Source: a virus
IMG/VR virus record: IMGVR_UViG_3300042503_001199
Coordinates: 1 to 31,824 of that record
DNA length: 31,824 nt
Strand: one strand, 5' to 3'
Part shown: positions 4,665-12,825 of the stretch, in pieces
How positions within the stretch are numbered: position 1 is the stretch's first letter
Layout: the number at the start of each line of letters is the position of its first letter
The notes under the pieces: model-generated
What the model was told of the DNA's origin: nothing
Database searches by the model: none
The model's input: the letters and a program-made list of their open reading frames with translations, nothing else
Position numbers and translations under genes: made by a program

Positions 4665-6379
4665 AGCCAGTCCCCCTCCTCCTCGGCCTCAGCAGGCGTA
4701 GCAGACCCGGCGAACGGTGATCCCGCACAGGGGCGCAGGTCAACCTCCCACCGCAGGTTCTGGATCCGGTAGAGGGGCTGGCCGAGCTTGGCGATCGTCA
4801 CGGCATGGGGGTTGGATCCGTCGTGGACGACCCAGCCGTTCTTCCACTCATCACCCTGCAGACGCTCCACCGGCATGCCGTCACGGGGAAAAGAACCAGC
4901 CCCCTCGGAGCCCTCGATCGAATCACTCGCCCCGCGAGGCCCTAAATGGTTTTTCTGATTCTTTTCCCTCTCCTCTCCATAAGAATCAAAAGAACTAAAT
5001 AATCTCTCCACCGGTGGGGAAGAGGCAGAAGGGAGAAGGTTCTTTTCGATGGGCACCTCTGAACCGTCTTCTCCACGGTCCAGGGCGTCGGCGTATTCCG
5101 ACAGGGCGTAGTGCCTTCGCGGCCTCGCTCCAGTGGGCGTCTCGCGGGTGATCACGACCAGGCCCAGCAGGGTCAGCTTCCGCAGCTCCCTGGCCACGTT
5201 CTGCTCTCGCTTCTCGATCGCATTGGCCACGTCGTAGGCGGTGCAGTCCTGGCCCATCCGGTGGTAGTTCGTGACCTGATCGAACACCAGAGCCCGAACG
5301 TTCGTCAGCTCCACCTCCTTCTGCCTCACCGCTTCGATCGCCTGCGCCCTGGCAAGGCCGCCCAGGGCTTCCCATCCCTGATCGGTGTACTGACCCATGG
5401 CACCACCTGAGCTGCCCTTGCCACGCCCCTTGCCGGTGAATGCCACGCGGGTATCGGTGCGGGACATTTCAGCGGCTTCTGCTGCCACCCACCTGGCCAG
5501 CACGCCCCAGCCGAACACTGACGTGATCGAGCTGCTGCCACGGCACTCCTCAACCCAGTCCCAACTGGTGACCCGTTTCGTGGTGTGGTGCAGCACCACC
5601 ACCGTTGCCCCGAGATTCGTCAGTTCCCTGAGGGCATGCCTGATCGGTCCCGCGTATTGCGACAGGTTCTCATCCATCCCTGTTGGCTCCATCATCGAGC
5701 TGAGGCTGTCCAGCACCACCAGCGGGAACTCGTGCTGCGCCACCTCCTTCACCATGGCCTGCACCCCCTGACGGGTGAAGTTGTATCGGCCCTGGCCGTC
5801 CACCGAGCAGAAGAACTCGATCGGCTCCAGCAGTTGCTTCATGAAGGTGGCCAGGCCCTCCTTCTGCAGGAAATAGAGCCAGTCGCTCTCCTGCTGATCG
5901 GTCCCGAACACCAGCACAGGCATCGGCTTCTGGGGCTTCTGGATCTCTTTGCCCAGGAAGCTGTCGGCTCCCTGCTGCAGTGCCCTGATCAGACCGCACA
6001 CGAAGCTGCTCTTTCCCACCTTCGGCTGGCCGACGATGATGTTGCTGCTGCCCAGTCGCACCAGCCCATCGACCAGGAAGGCGGGCTCCTCGGCCTGCAG
6101 CCGGTCGCCCTTCCGGTAAGAGACCACGGGCTCGAGGCTCTGTTCTGCTGCTGAAAGCAGCCGATCCAGTTCCTCATCCTTCACGGTCAGAAGCAGCTCT
6201 GCGCTGTAGGCCCGCAGCAGGATCGTGCGATCCCTCTCTGACACGCCTCCATCGCGCACCAGGGCCAGCGCCTTCTGTTTCACCAGCTCCAGCTGCTCGG
6301 CCGGTTTCCTGGCCTCCGCGATCTGGCGTTCGGCGGTGGCCTTCGCCAGCTCAGCCGTTAAATCGAAGTCTTCATCCAA
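4661..6379 (-). CDS. RecA-fold (RepA/AAA_25-like) helicase/ATPase
   Basis: The 572-residue product has a helical N-terminal region (1-90) and a RecA-type ATPase core. Walker A is GQPKVGKSS at 117-125 and Walker B is PLVVLDSLSS at about 219-228 with Asp224. A conserved VVVLHHTTK at 260-268 supplies the His seen in the sensor region of RepA/AAA_25 proteins. After the core, about 350-440 looks like a winged-helix region (VFDQVTNYHRM, then VANAIEKREQNVARELRKLTLLG). The C-terminal 130 residues are low-complexity and charged, ending in a short beta-rich part. This family hexamerises and unwinds DNA during plasmid and phage replication. It overlaps the zinc-ribbon protein upstream by 22 bases, which together could form a primase-helicase pair. 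The enzyme class is firm; replicative helicase rather than recombinase is inferred. Confidence 0.82.
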   Translation of the reverse strand: MDEDFDLTAELAKATAERQIAEARKPAEQLELVKQKALALVRDGGVSERDRTILLRAYSAELLLTVKDEELDRLLSAAEQSLEPVVSYRKGDRLQAEEPAFLVDGLVRLGSSNIIVGQPKVGKSSFVCGLIRALQQGADSFLGKEIQKPQKPMPVLVFGTDQQESDWLYFLQKEGLATFMKQLLEPIEFFCSVDGQGRYNFTRQGVQAMVKEVAQHEFPLVVLDSLSSMMEPTGMDENLSQYAGPIRHALRELTNLGATVVVLHHTTKRVTSWDWVEECRGSSSITSVFGWGVLARWVAAEAAEMSRTDTRVAFTGKGRGKGSSGGAMGQYTDQGWEALGGLARAQAIEAVRQKEVELTNVRALVFDQVTNYHRMGQDCTAYDVANAIEKREQNVARELRKLTLLGLVVITRETPTGARPRRHYALSEYADALDRGEDGSEVPIEKNLLPSASSPPVERLFSSFDSYGEEREKNQKNHLGPRGASDSIEGSEGAGSFPRDGMPVERLQGDEWKNGWVVHDGSNPHAVTIAKLGQPLYRIQNLRWEVDLRPCAGSPFAGSATPAEAEEEGDWL

Positions 6380-6966
6380 GGCTGTTCACCTAAATAGTGT
6401 TTCCGCCAGGCCCGTGTGTGAGCGGCCTGATACCCCAGTTCCTTCAGCAGCAGGGCGGTGTTCAGGGTCTCCTCCCTGCTGCGGCTGTAGCGCCTCGCAA
6501 TGGCCGTCTCCCTCTGAAGGGATATGCCCAGCGCAATGGCTGCCTCCTCGCGCTCCTGGGCGGCATTCAGTTCGTCTGGCGCCAGCCAGTACGGGTCCAG
6601 GTGCTCCCGCACCTCTGACACGACCAGGAGGAACCTTTGCCGCTGGATCTTCAGCCGATCCTGCGCTGTGCGCATCACACGCTCGAACGCCTGTCGCTCG
6701 CGTTTCGTCTCGAACCGGATCTCGCCACCACGGTGAGGGCGGAACAGATCGGCGCAGCCGCTATGGCCAGCGTTCGTTCTGATCAGTGCCCAGACCTGGC
6801 CGTTGACCGTGATCGTCTGCCCAGGACGCAGTTGGTCCGTGGGCCGCGCCTCCTTCCCCTGGTGGCACAGGATGATCTCGCTGCCCCAGGCGCAATCGGC
6901 ATCCTTGACACGCCCGCAGGCTGGGCATGGGTTGCGCGGACCGGACCGGCTCAGCCGATCAGCCAC
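6358..6966 (-). CDS. Zinc-ribbon primase-like/replication protein, 202 aa
   Basis: The N-terminus holds four cysteines at residues 14, 17, 25 and 34 (CPAC, then C, then LCHQG), matching the zinc ribbon that opens phage primases such as the T7 gp4 type, which recognises the priming site. The following 50 residues are beta-rich (TITVNGQVWALI). The rest is helical and charged (FETKRERQAFERV through YSRSREETLNTALLLKEL), without the TOPRIM DxD motif, so catalytic primase activity is not evident. It probably loads or targets the adjacent helicase, whose gene overlaps its end by 22 bases. An ATG at 6966 lies within the end of the upstream small gene. Family naming beyond zinc-ribbon replication protein is uncertain. 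Confidence 0.6.
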   Translation of the reverse strand: MADRLSRSGPRNPCPACGRVKDADCAWGSEIILCHQGKEARPTDQLRPGQTITVNGQVWALIRTNAGHSGCADLFRPHRGGEIRFETKRERQAFERVMRTAQDRLKIQRQRFLLVVSEVREHLDPYWLAPDELNAAQEREEAAIALGISLQRETAIARRYSRSREETLNTALLLKELGYQAAHTRAWRKHYLGEQPWMKTSI

Positions 6967-7156
6967 GATCTACGCCTGTCGAGGGTGAGGGGATGCCCTC
7001 AGCGGCAATCTGCTTCAGCCAGCTCTCCTGGGCTGCCTGATCCAGTGCCTGGTTGATCCACGCAGTCCGGCTGATGTACGCCGGCCGCACTGCGTCGATC
7101 CGCTCCAGCACCTTCGCATCGACATGGACCTTCAGGCCCTCAGCGGTTTGAGGCAT
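6959..7156 (-). CDS. Small ribbon-helix-helix-like protein, 65 aa
   Basis: The product has a strand-like LKVHVDAKV followed by two helices (LERIDAVRPAY and SRTAWINQALDQAAQESW). This matches the Arc/MetJ ribbon-helix-helix layout of a strand that inserts into the DNA major groove plus two dimerising helices. It is the first gene of the minus-strand replication unit, 20 bases from the predicted transcription start (promoter 7183-7211). An autoregulator of this operon, or of both divergent units, is therefore likely by position. The start is ATG 7156; its end overlaps the zinc-ribbon gene by 8 bases. The call rests on a short pattern, so it is moderate. Confidence 0.5.
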   Translation of the reverse strand: MPQTAEGLKVHVDAKVLERIDAVRPAYISRTAWINQALDQAAQESWLKQIAAEGIPSPSTGVDRG

Positions 7157-7182
7157 TGACTCTCGGGGTGGTGAACGGTGGC

Positions 7183-7211
7183 ACTATGGCCCCGTAGGAC
7201 GCCCCAGTCAA
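7183..7211 (-). promoter_or_regulatory. Minus-strand promoter of the replication operon
   Basis: On the minus strand TTGACT (plus 7206-7211), a 17-base spacer and CATAGT (plus 7183-7188) give a good sigma-70-type promoter. The predicted start is near 7176, about 20 bases before ATG 7156. It lies in the 113-base divergent gap between the early and late arms. Confidence 0.55.
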
Positions 7212-7242
7212 TACGCCCCCGCTTCCCCCCGCTGAGTCCGAT

Positions 7243-7248
7243 TAGTCT
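7243..7248 (+). promoter_or_regulatory. Candidate late -10 box TAGTCT before terminase
   Basis: TAGTCT lies 21 bases before the GTG at 7270 in a relatively AT-rich stretch. It resembles TAGACT boxes found before several other late genes. No clear -35 is visible, so an activated or phage-specific promoter is suspected. Confidence 0.35.
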
Positions 7249-7269
7249 TGTTTCACCTCAATTTGTTTC

Positions 7270-7596
7270 GTGGCTGGACAACGAGCTACCGCAGCCGTCA
7301 CCCTCCTTCGCACACAAACCGTCTACGGCATGTTGTGCGATGGAAAATCACGCACTGAGATCCTGCGGTTCATCGCAGACGAATGGAAGCTCAGTACACG
7401 CATGGGTGAGGACTACCTCGCTCGCGCATACGAACTCCTCGAAAAGGATTGCGAGATGGCACGTCCTGCCTTCCTCTCTGAACTCCTCGGTGGTATCCGC
7501 TCCATCCGCCAACAGGCTGAACAGCGTGGGCAGATGCAGGTCGCTCTCAATGCCATCCGCCTTCAGGCTGAACTCACAGGGCTCGCTGAAAAGTGA
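7270..7596 (+). CDS. terS: Terminase small subunit (putative)
   Basis: The GTG at 7270 opens a 108-residue, mostly helical protein beginning MAGQRATAAVTLLRTQ. Residues about 17-57 (YGMLCDGKSRTEILRFIADE, then YLARAYELLEKD) look like an HTH followed by a helical hairpin, the pattern of small terminase subunits that bind the packaging site and form a ring. The C-terminal part (SIRQQAEQRGQMQVALNAIRLQAELTGL) would serve oligomerisation and contact with the large subunit. It directly precedes the large terminase gene, overlapping it by GTGA, which is the strongest support. It is the first gene of the plus-strand late arm. Confidence 0.75.
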   Translation: MAGQRATAAVTLLRTQTVYGMLCDGKSRTEILRFIADEWKLSTRMGEDYLARAYELLEKDCEMARPAFLSELLGGIRSIRQQAEQRGQMQVALNAIRLQAELTGLAEK

Positions 7597-9002
7597 CCCT
7601 CCTCGATCGTTGTGCTGGTGGTTCCCTCCTCGAACCACCCGTTCAACTCATTCAGACCACCACCGGCAGCATCGACGAAGCTGAAGAGATCAGGCAGCGA
7701 GTCCTGGCCGGCCTCCTCCCCTATCAGCGCCCCATCTGCCAGGACGACACCCACCGGATCATCGCCTTCTGCGCCGGATACGGGGCCGGCAAGACCAGGA
7801 CCATGTGTGCCTGGACTACATGCCTCGCCCTCGATAACCCCAACACCACGGGCATCCTCTTCGCACCAACAGGCCCACTGGTGCGCGACGTGGTGATCCG
7901 CAGCCTCGAGGATTACTGGACTGAGCTGGGCATCCCCTTCGAGTACAGGGCCAGCCCATTACCTGAGTTCAAGGTGATGCTCCCCCTGGGGCCGGTCGTG
8001 GTGCTCTGCCGCAGCATGGAAAATTGGCAGCGCATCATCGGCATTAACGCCAGCTTCATCGGTGCCGAGGAGATCGACACTTCAAAAACTGAGATCGCCA
8101 GGCGGGCAGTAGAGAAGTTCCTGGGCCGTCTTCGTGCGGGCAACCGCAGACAGCTGGGCATGTTCTCCACACCTGAGGGTTTCGGCCTGATGTATTCCCT
8201 GTTCGTTGAAGAGGGTGACAAGGCAGATCGTGCCATCTACAGGGCTAAGAGCACAGACAACCCATACCTCCCTGCTGACTTCATCGACGGCATGCGGGAG
8301 AACTACCCGCCCAACCTCCTCGAGGCGTACCTGAATGGTGAGTTCACACTGCTCACTCAGTCCAGGGTGTATCCAGAGTTCAGCCGTGACCTGAACGCCT
8401 CCACCATCAGCGAGCCCTCTGAACGCGACACCCTGTTCCTCGGGTTGGACCTGAACGTGGATCGCTGCTGGCTGGCCGTCTGCGTACAACAGAGCGATGG
8501 TGTTCACGTCATCGCCGAACACATCGCCAGGGATACGCCGGCTGTGATCGAGTGCATCAGGCAGCACTACCAGCCATGGGTTGATCACGGCCAGCTGATC
8601 GTCTGCCCTGACGCCAGCAGCCAGAGCCGCAGCACGAAGAATGCCGGCATTTCAGATTTCGGCCTGCTGAAACAGGCGGGCATCCGCATGCAGGTGCAGG
8701 GCAGCAACCCGTTCATCCGCGATCGGGTGCTGGCACTGAACAGCCTGATCCTGAATGCCAAGGGTGAGCGGCGGCTGTTCGTCCACCCCAGCTGTAAGGG
8801 CATGCTGAAGGGCCTGGAGCAACAGCCGTATGACCAGGACACCCAACAACCGGAGAAGGGCGATGGTGGCCCTGATGACCTGTCCGGTCAGATGGATGCC
8901 CTCGGATACGCCATCTGGCAACTGGCTGGGATCACTGCCTGGCAGACCAGGGGGCACAACAGACGCAGCGGCCTCGTATCAATGCCGCCCAGGGTGTACT
9001 GA
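7593..9002 (+). CDS. terL: Terminase large subunit
   Basis: The 469-residue protein has all parts of a packaging motor. Walker A is GYGAGKT at about 62-68. The Walker B-type acidic stretch GAEEID lies at 157-162 with the catalytic Glu. The coupling motif STPEGFG is at about 192-198. An RNase H-fold nuclease follows, with LGLDLN (Asp286), VCPD (Asp340) and a late D-rich segment PDDLSGQMDALGYA near 430. It translocates DNA into proheads with ATP and cuts concatemers. GTG 7593 overlaps the small-subunit stop. Length and motif order are normal for the family and no residue seems missing. Packaging type (cos or pac) cannot be told from this sequence alone. Confidence 0.95.
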   Translation: MTLLDRCAGGSLLEPPVQLIQTTTGSIDEAEEIRQRVLAGLLPYQRPICQDDTHRIIAFCAGYGAGKTRTMCAWTTCLALDNPNTTGILFAPTGPLVRDVVIRSLEDYWTELGIPFEYRASPLPEFKVMLPLGPVVVLCRSMENWQRIIGINASFIGAEEIDTSKTEIARRAVEKFLGRLRAGNRRQLGMFSTPEGFGLMYSLFVEEGDKADRAIYRAKSTDNPYLPADFIDGMRENYPPNLLEAYLNGEFTLLTQSRVYPEFSRDLNASTISEPSERDTLFLGLDLNVDRCWLAVCVQQSDGVHVIAEHIARDTPAVIECIRQHYQPWVDHGQLIVCPDASSQSRSTKNAGISDFGLLKQAGIRMQVQGSNPFIRDRVLALNSLILNAKGERRLFVHPSCKGMLKGLEQQPYDQDTQQPEKGDGGPDDLSGQMDALGYAIWQLAGITAWQTRGHNRRSGLVSMPPRVY

Positions 9003-9012
9003 TCACCACTTG

Positions 9013-9018
9013 TAGACT
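9013..9018 (+). promoter_or_regulatory. TAGACT box (late promoter candidate)
   Basis: TAGACTG lies in the gap after the large terminase gene, 26 bases before ATG 9045, and is followed by GCCATATGCC. It is one of several similar boxes before late genes. Confidence 0.35.
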
Positions 9019-9044
9019 GGCCATATGCCTCAATAGCGGTAGCC

Positions 9045-9623
9045 ATGGCCAAGTCCAAGAAGGGTGGATCCAAGGGACGTGGCGGTGGCGGCGGCAAGGC
9101 CCGCAGCTATAAGCGCGATTCAAACGGGCGCTTTGCGAGCACTGGCGGTGGCGGTGGAGCGAAGAGTGGTAGCGGCACCTCGACCAGGGCGAAGAACTCT
9201 GCCCGAGCAGCGGAGCTGAAATCCAAGGGCACATCTGCCATCGGTTCTCGCGTCAAGGCCAAGGGCTTTAGCGGTCAGAGCGGCGCTCTGCAGCGTGCAG
9301 GCGGTCTTCGCGGCAGCAGCGAGTTCCGTGGCAAAGGTGCAGCCTTCACTGTTGGCAAGGGCGGCAAATTAAGCGGCGGCCAGAAGACAGCGACGAAAGG
9401 CGCCATTAAGGCAGAAGCACGAGCCAAGTCCAAGGCTGGCGGCAGCGGTAAGCCGACCACGAAGATCAGCAAGGCTCCCGTGAGTGCGGCCAAGGCTAAA
9501 TACAAAGCGCTCAGCGGTATGGCGCGTAAGAGTTCGCCATATCGCACCGCCGCCGATAATCGGGCTGCGGCAGGAGCGAAGCGCAGCCTGAGCGCGATGA
9601 TCAGGAAGCGCGGACGCAAGTGA
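9045..9623 (+). CDS. Basic Gly/Lys/Ala-rich (histone-like) protein
   Basis: The 192 residues are dominated by Lys, Arg, Gly, Ala and Ser with clusters such as GRGGGGGKARSYKRD and many K/R-x-K motifs. There are almost no hydrophobic residues and no fixed domain, so it is probably intrinsically disordered and strongly DNA-binding. GRFAST near residue 28 resembles short phage motifs next to a basic patch. Composition suggests DNA condensation or a virion-internal protein; its place between terminase and portal suits a packaging or head role. Internal repeats (KAKGFSG, AKSKAGGSG) suggest slippage growth. A TAGACT box lies 26 bases before the start. No ribosome-binding site is clear. Confidence 0.7.
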   Translation: MAKSKKGGSKGRGGGGGKARSYKRDSNGRFASTGGGGGAKSGSGTSTRAKNSARAAELKSKGTSAIGSRVKAKGFSGQSGALQRAGGLRGSSEFRGKGAAFTVGKGGKLSGGQKTATKGAIKAEARAKSKAGGSGKPTTKISKAPVSAAKAKYKALSGMARKSSPYRTAADNRAAAGAKRSLSAMIRKRGRK

Positions 9624-9784
9624 CCTGGAAGCCACCACGGCAGCAGCGCCCCCGCGATCAGTGGGGGCAATTCCGATCGAAGGCCGACATCAGAGCCGAG
9701 CAGGAACAGGCTCGATTCGAGAGCCTTCAGATCGCCAGAGAGGAGCTGTTCTGGCAGGCCCAGGACTCGGCCTCTGACAATTAG
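9620..9784 (+). CDS. Small charged protein, 54 aa
   Basis: GTG 9620 overlaps the stop of the basic protein (GTGA) and the frame ends at TAG 9782-9784. The product begins MTWKPPRQQRPRDQWGQF and continues as one long charged helix (KADIRAEQEQARFESL, then IAREELFWQAQ). The Trp/Pro/Arg-rich N-terminus followed by a single helix would suit a small adaptor or DNA-binding partner. There is no known family. The overlap and clean codon pattern support it as real. Confidence 0.55.
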   Translation: MTWKPPRQQRPRDQWGQFRSKADIRAEQEQARFESLQIAREELFWQAQDSASDN

Positions 9785-9803
9785 GAACCCCTGTCGGCCC
9801 TCG

Positions 9804-9809
9804 TAGACT
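9804..9809 (+). promoter_or_regulatory. TAGACT box (late promoter candidate)
   Basis: TAGACTG followed by TTGCTACGC lies 22 bases before ATG 9832. The 11-mer CGCAGGAATAG (9817-9827), also present in the palindrome at 13428-13447, follows it. The AGGA within it could serve as the ribosome-binding site for 9832. Confidence 0.4.
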
Positions 9810-9831
9810 GTTGCTACGCAGGAATAGGGCA

Positions 9832-9969
9832 ATGGCTGTCTGGCCGGTCAGTGAAGGCGGGAGCTATCCAGGTGAACCCGAACCCGAGCAGGTTGAGGTT
9901 CAACAGCCTGATGCTCAACCTGAGCTGAAGCGCTCTCGCCCGAAGCTGGTGAAGTCTGATGGCGAATGA
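9832..9969 (+). CDS. Very small Glu/Pro-rich protein, 45 aa
   Basis: ATG 9832 has AGGA a few bases upstream. The product begins MAVWPVSEGGSYPGEPEP, then EQVEVQQPDAQPELKRSRPKL, and ends VKSDGE. An acidic Glu/Pro/Gln-rich half is followed by a basic KRSRPK patch, a typical disordered linker-like peptide. The end overlaps the portal start by 11 bases. It may be a structural accessory or a translational coupling leader for the portal. No family is recognised. Confidence 0.5.
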   Translation: MAVWPVSEGGSYPGEPEPEQVEVQQPDAQPELKRSRPKLVKSDGE

Positions 9970-11497
9970 GATCTGGACTGCCAACCAGGCACAGGGCTGG
10001 GCTGGTAACCCCACACAGTTCGGGGTATCGGGTGGCATCAGCACTCAGAGCGTTGATGACCCCAGTTCGGTTGATCCGCTGTATTGGCAGATGAGCCAAT
10101 GGTGGGCACCTATTCGCGCATGCGTGGAGGGCACCCAATACCTGCGGGACAACGCGATCAGGTATCTGCCTCGCCAACCACGGGAACAGGAGGATGCGTG
10201 GAAGGGCCGGGTGGCCCGCAGTGTGTTCAGCCCATATTTCTCCAGGGTGATCCGCACCGCGATCGGCCTGATCCTCCGCAAGCCGGTGGTGTTCGAGGGC
10301 GGCGATGAGACGTTCTGGGGGGAGTGGCGCGGGAATGTGGACCGGCAGGGCACGGATCTCGAGGAGTTCCTGCGCAACCAGCTGGCCACGAGCATTGCCT
10401 ACGGACACTCGGGCTGGCTGACGGATTTCCCGAAGGCCGAGGGTGTGGTGACGCTGCGGGACCAGACGATGGCCGAGCTGAAGCCGTACTTCGTGGCGGT
10501 GGCACCGTGGAACATCCTCGGCTGGCGACACGATGCCCGTGAGCACATGGGCAAGATCCAACAGGTGCGGATCAGGGAGAACATTGCCAAGGCCGATGGC
10601 CGCTATGGCCTGAAATACGTCGAACAGGTGAGGGTGTTGACCCCCGGCGGGTACGAGCTGTGGGAGGACCTGGATACCACCGGCTGGACGCTGATCGAGT
10701 CAGGGCAGACCAGCCTGAGCGAGGTGCCGCTGTCTGTGACTTACGGCGGAAAGATGGGAACGCTGCATAGCAAACCGCCACTGCTGGACATCGCCCACCT
10801 GAACCTGACGCACTACCAGCGGCATGCTGATTTGATCCATGCGCTGCACATCGCGGCGCAGCCGATGCTGGTGCTGAAGGGTTGGGACGACCTGAGCGAC
10901 CCGGCCGGGTTGAGCGTGAACAACGCCCTGGTGCTCCCACCTGAGGGCGATGCGTTCTACGTCGAGCCGGCCAGCAGTGCATTCGACGCACAGCGTGCCG
11001 AGCTGGAGGCCCTGGCCGAGGAGATCAGCACCCTGGGCATTGCCACACTGACGAAGCAGAAGAACACGGCAGAGAGCGGCCTGAGCAAGTCGCTGGACCG
11101 TGTGGACAGCAACAGCATGCTGGCGTTGATCAGTAAGGATCTGGAGCAGACGCTGCAGCAGTCGCTGGACTGGGCGGCTGAGTTCGCTGGTGTGCAGGCT
11201 CCCGTAGTGAGTCTCGATCGCGACTTCGATGTAGCGGCGATGGAGGGGCAGGAGATCTCAGCGATCAATGCCCTGTTCACCTCTGGCCTGCTGGATCAGG
11301 AGACGGCCCTGGAGCTACTGAAGCGGGGCGAAATCTTGCCAGACGACATGGAGCCGGAGGAGATCATGGCTGCGGCCGAGCTGGAGCAACAGAAGAGCAT
11401 GGATCACGACCTGGCGATGGTTGAGGGCCAGGCTCAGGTTGCTGCTGCGTATGCCCCGAAGCCCCCGGCCGCGAAGCCGGGTCCGCCTAAGGGCTGA
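9959..11497 (+). CDS. Portal protein (DUF4055 type)
   Basis: The 512-residue product has the DUF4055 pattern: a WQMSQWWAPIRACVEGT segment, then RYLPRQPREQEDAWKGRVAR, then a helix FSRVIRTAIGLILRKPVVFEG, typical of portal proteins in siphoviruses. The middle (GHSGWLTDFP, then AVAPWNILGWR) and C-terminal helical part (KSLDRVDSNSMLALISKDLEQ) also match. The portal forms a 12-subunit ring at one capsid vertex, the channel for packaging and ejection. The C-terminal 40 residues become Pro/Ala-rich (PKPPAAKPG) and are probably disordered. It lies between terminase and the head morphogenesis gene; its stop overlaps the next start by TGATG. Confidence 0.88.
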   Translation: MANEIWTANQAQGWAGNPTQFGVSGGISTQSVDDPSSVDPLYWQMSQWWAPIRACVEGTQYLRDNAIRYLPRQPREQEDAWKGRVARSVFSPYFSRVIRTAIGLILRKPVVFEGGDETFWGEWRGNVDRQGTDLEEFLRNQLATSIAYGHSGWLTDFPKAEGVVTLRDQTMAELKPYFVAVAPWNILGWRHDAREHMGKIQQVRIRENIAKADGRYGLKYVEQVRVLTPGGYELWEDLDTTGWTLIESGQTSLSEVPLSVTYGGKMGTLHSKPPLLDIAHLNLTHYQRHADLIHALHIAAQPMLVLKGWDDLSDPAGLSVNNALVLPPEGDAFYVEPASSAFDAQRAELEALAEEISTLGIATLTKQKNTAESGLSKSLDRVDSNSMLALISKDLEQTLQQSLDWAAEFAGVQAPVVSLDRDFDVAAMEGQEISAINALFTSGLLDQETALELLKRGEILPDDMEPEEIMAAAELEQQKSMDHDLAMVEGQAQVAAAYAPKPPAAKPGPPKG

Positions 11498-12816
11498 TGC
11501 AGACCGAAGAGCAGCTGTTCGTTGCAACCAGGGATCAGTTTGTTCTCAAGGGATTGAGCGACGATGCGCTGAAGCAGATCCTGCCGGCGTACAAGCAAGC
11601 GATCGGCCGGATCACCTTCCTGCTGGAGTCGATGCCAGGGCTGAGCGTTGAACGGCAGCTCTGGCTCCAGACGCAGCTGGCCACGATCGAGGCGCAGTTC
11701 AAGCCTGTCGCCGATCGGATCTACCAGATCCTTCCTGGCGAACAGGCGAAGGCATTCGAGGAGGGGATCAGGAACGCCCAGCAGTATTTGACGGCCGGAG
11801 GGATCGAGCCTGAGGGCAACAAGCCGGTGGCCTTCACGGGTGAGACGGTGAAGGGCGAGACGGTGAAGGTGATCGGCGAATACCCAGGGTTCAACGTGAC
11901 AAGCGCGGTAAGCGATGGGTTCATGAGCCCGAGCATCACCAGACAACAGGTCGTTGCAGCGGCCAGAGAGACGGGGTTCAAGGTGCTGAGCCCTGGTGGC
12001 AGTAAATACGGGCTCGAGGATCTGCTCCCCAAGTGGCAACAGGCGCAGGCGGCCCAGGTCGAGCGTCACCTGCGGGCAGGGTTCCTGCTCGGGCAGACGA
12101 ACGAAGAGATCATGCGGGAGGTGGGGCCGCTCGGCCCTGGCCGGAAGGGATGGGCGATGACCGAGGCGCTGGTGCGCACCTCGATGGCAGAGGCCAGCCA
12201 GTCAGCACACGATGCGTTCTACGAGGCGAATGCCGAACTGCTGCCTGAGACGAAAAGCGGGTTTCGCTGGTGGTGGGATTCGAGTAATGACACCAGGCTG
12301 TGCCCGGTGTGTGCCCCGTTGGATGGGGTGAAGTTCAAAGAGAGGAGCAGTCCGCCACATGCCTGGCCCGCTCACTTCAGCTGCCGGTGCAAGATCCTGC
12401 CGATCACCGCAACCAGCGAGCTACTCGAGGAGGAGGGCGGGCCGGCCAGCGGCAGCTTCCTCGAGGCCACGCCGGTTCAGTACGACAAGCGGGGGAAGAA
12501 GCTCCCACCGCCTGCCGGGTATACGGGGGAGAACGCCTACAAGCGGCCGATGAAGATCGACGGCCAGCAGCAATGGGTGCGCAGGCGTGACCTTGGCCCT
12601 GGGCAGACCACTGCAGGGGACATGCTGCAGAACGCCAACGAGCACAGCAAGCGCATGGTGCTAGGCAGCCAAGGGATGGTGGATCGCTGGAATAGGGAGA
12701 TTCAGAAGCCGCAATACGCGAAGGATCCGCAGCGGCTGGTGCGTGATCTGCTCGGCAGCGGATTGCCGCCAGGGGCAACAGTGCCAAGGCCAGTGCGCGG
12801 CCCGAAACGGCGCTAG
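11497..12816 (+). CDS. Minor head protein (SPP1 gp7/Mu gpF-like)
   Basis: The 439-residue product has an N-terminal helical region (about 1-120). A central part includes ITRQQVVAAARETGF and RHLRAGFLLGQTNEEIMREV, followed by the Mu gpF/SPP1 gp7 signature: TSMAEASQSAHDAFYE, then W-D-SSNDTRLCPVCAPLDG with Cys269 and Cys272, and HFSCRC (His293, Cys296, Cys298). The CxxC...H..CxC set probably binds zinc. Family members bind the portal and influence ejection or prohead assembly. ATG 11497 overlaps the portal stop. The C-terminal 60 residues are basic and may contact DNA or portal. Confidence 0.85.
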   Translation: MQTEEQLFVATRDQFVLKGLSDDALKQILPAYKQAIGRITFLLESMPGLSVERQLWLQTQLATIEAQFKPVADRIYQILPGEQAKAFEEGIRNAQQYLTAGGIEPEGNKPVAFTGETVKGETVKVIGEYPGFNVTSAVSDGFMSPSITRQQVVAAARETGFKVLSPGGSKYGLEDLLPKWQQAQAAQVERHLRAGFLLGQTNEEIMREVGPLGPGRKGWAMTEALVRTSMAEASQSAHDAFYEANAELLPETKSGFRWWWDSSNDTRLCPVCAPLDGVKFKERSSPPHAWPAHFSCRCKILPITATSELLEEEGGPASGSFLEATPVQYDKRGKKLPPPAGYTGENAYKRPMKIDGQQQWVRRRDLGPGQTTAGDMLQNANEHSKRMVLGSQGMVDRWNREIQKPQYAKDPQRLVRDLLGSGLPPGATVPRPVRGPKRR

Positions 12817-12825
12817 CTTCTCGGG

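Noticed and set aside
7156-7190. Plus-strand TTGACT-TATGGC promoter in the divergent gap
   Set aside because: The spacer is 23 bases, too long for a sigma-70 promoter.
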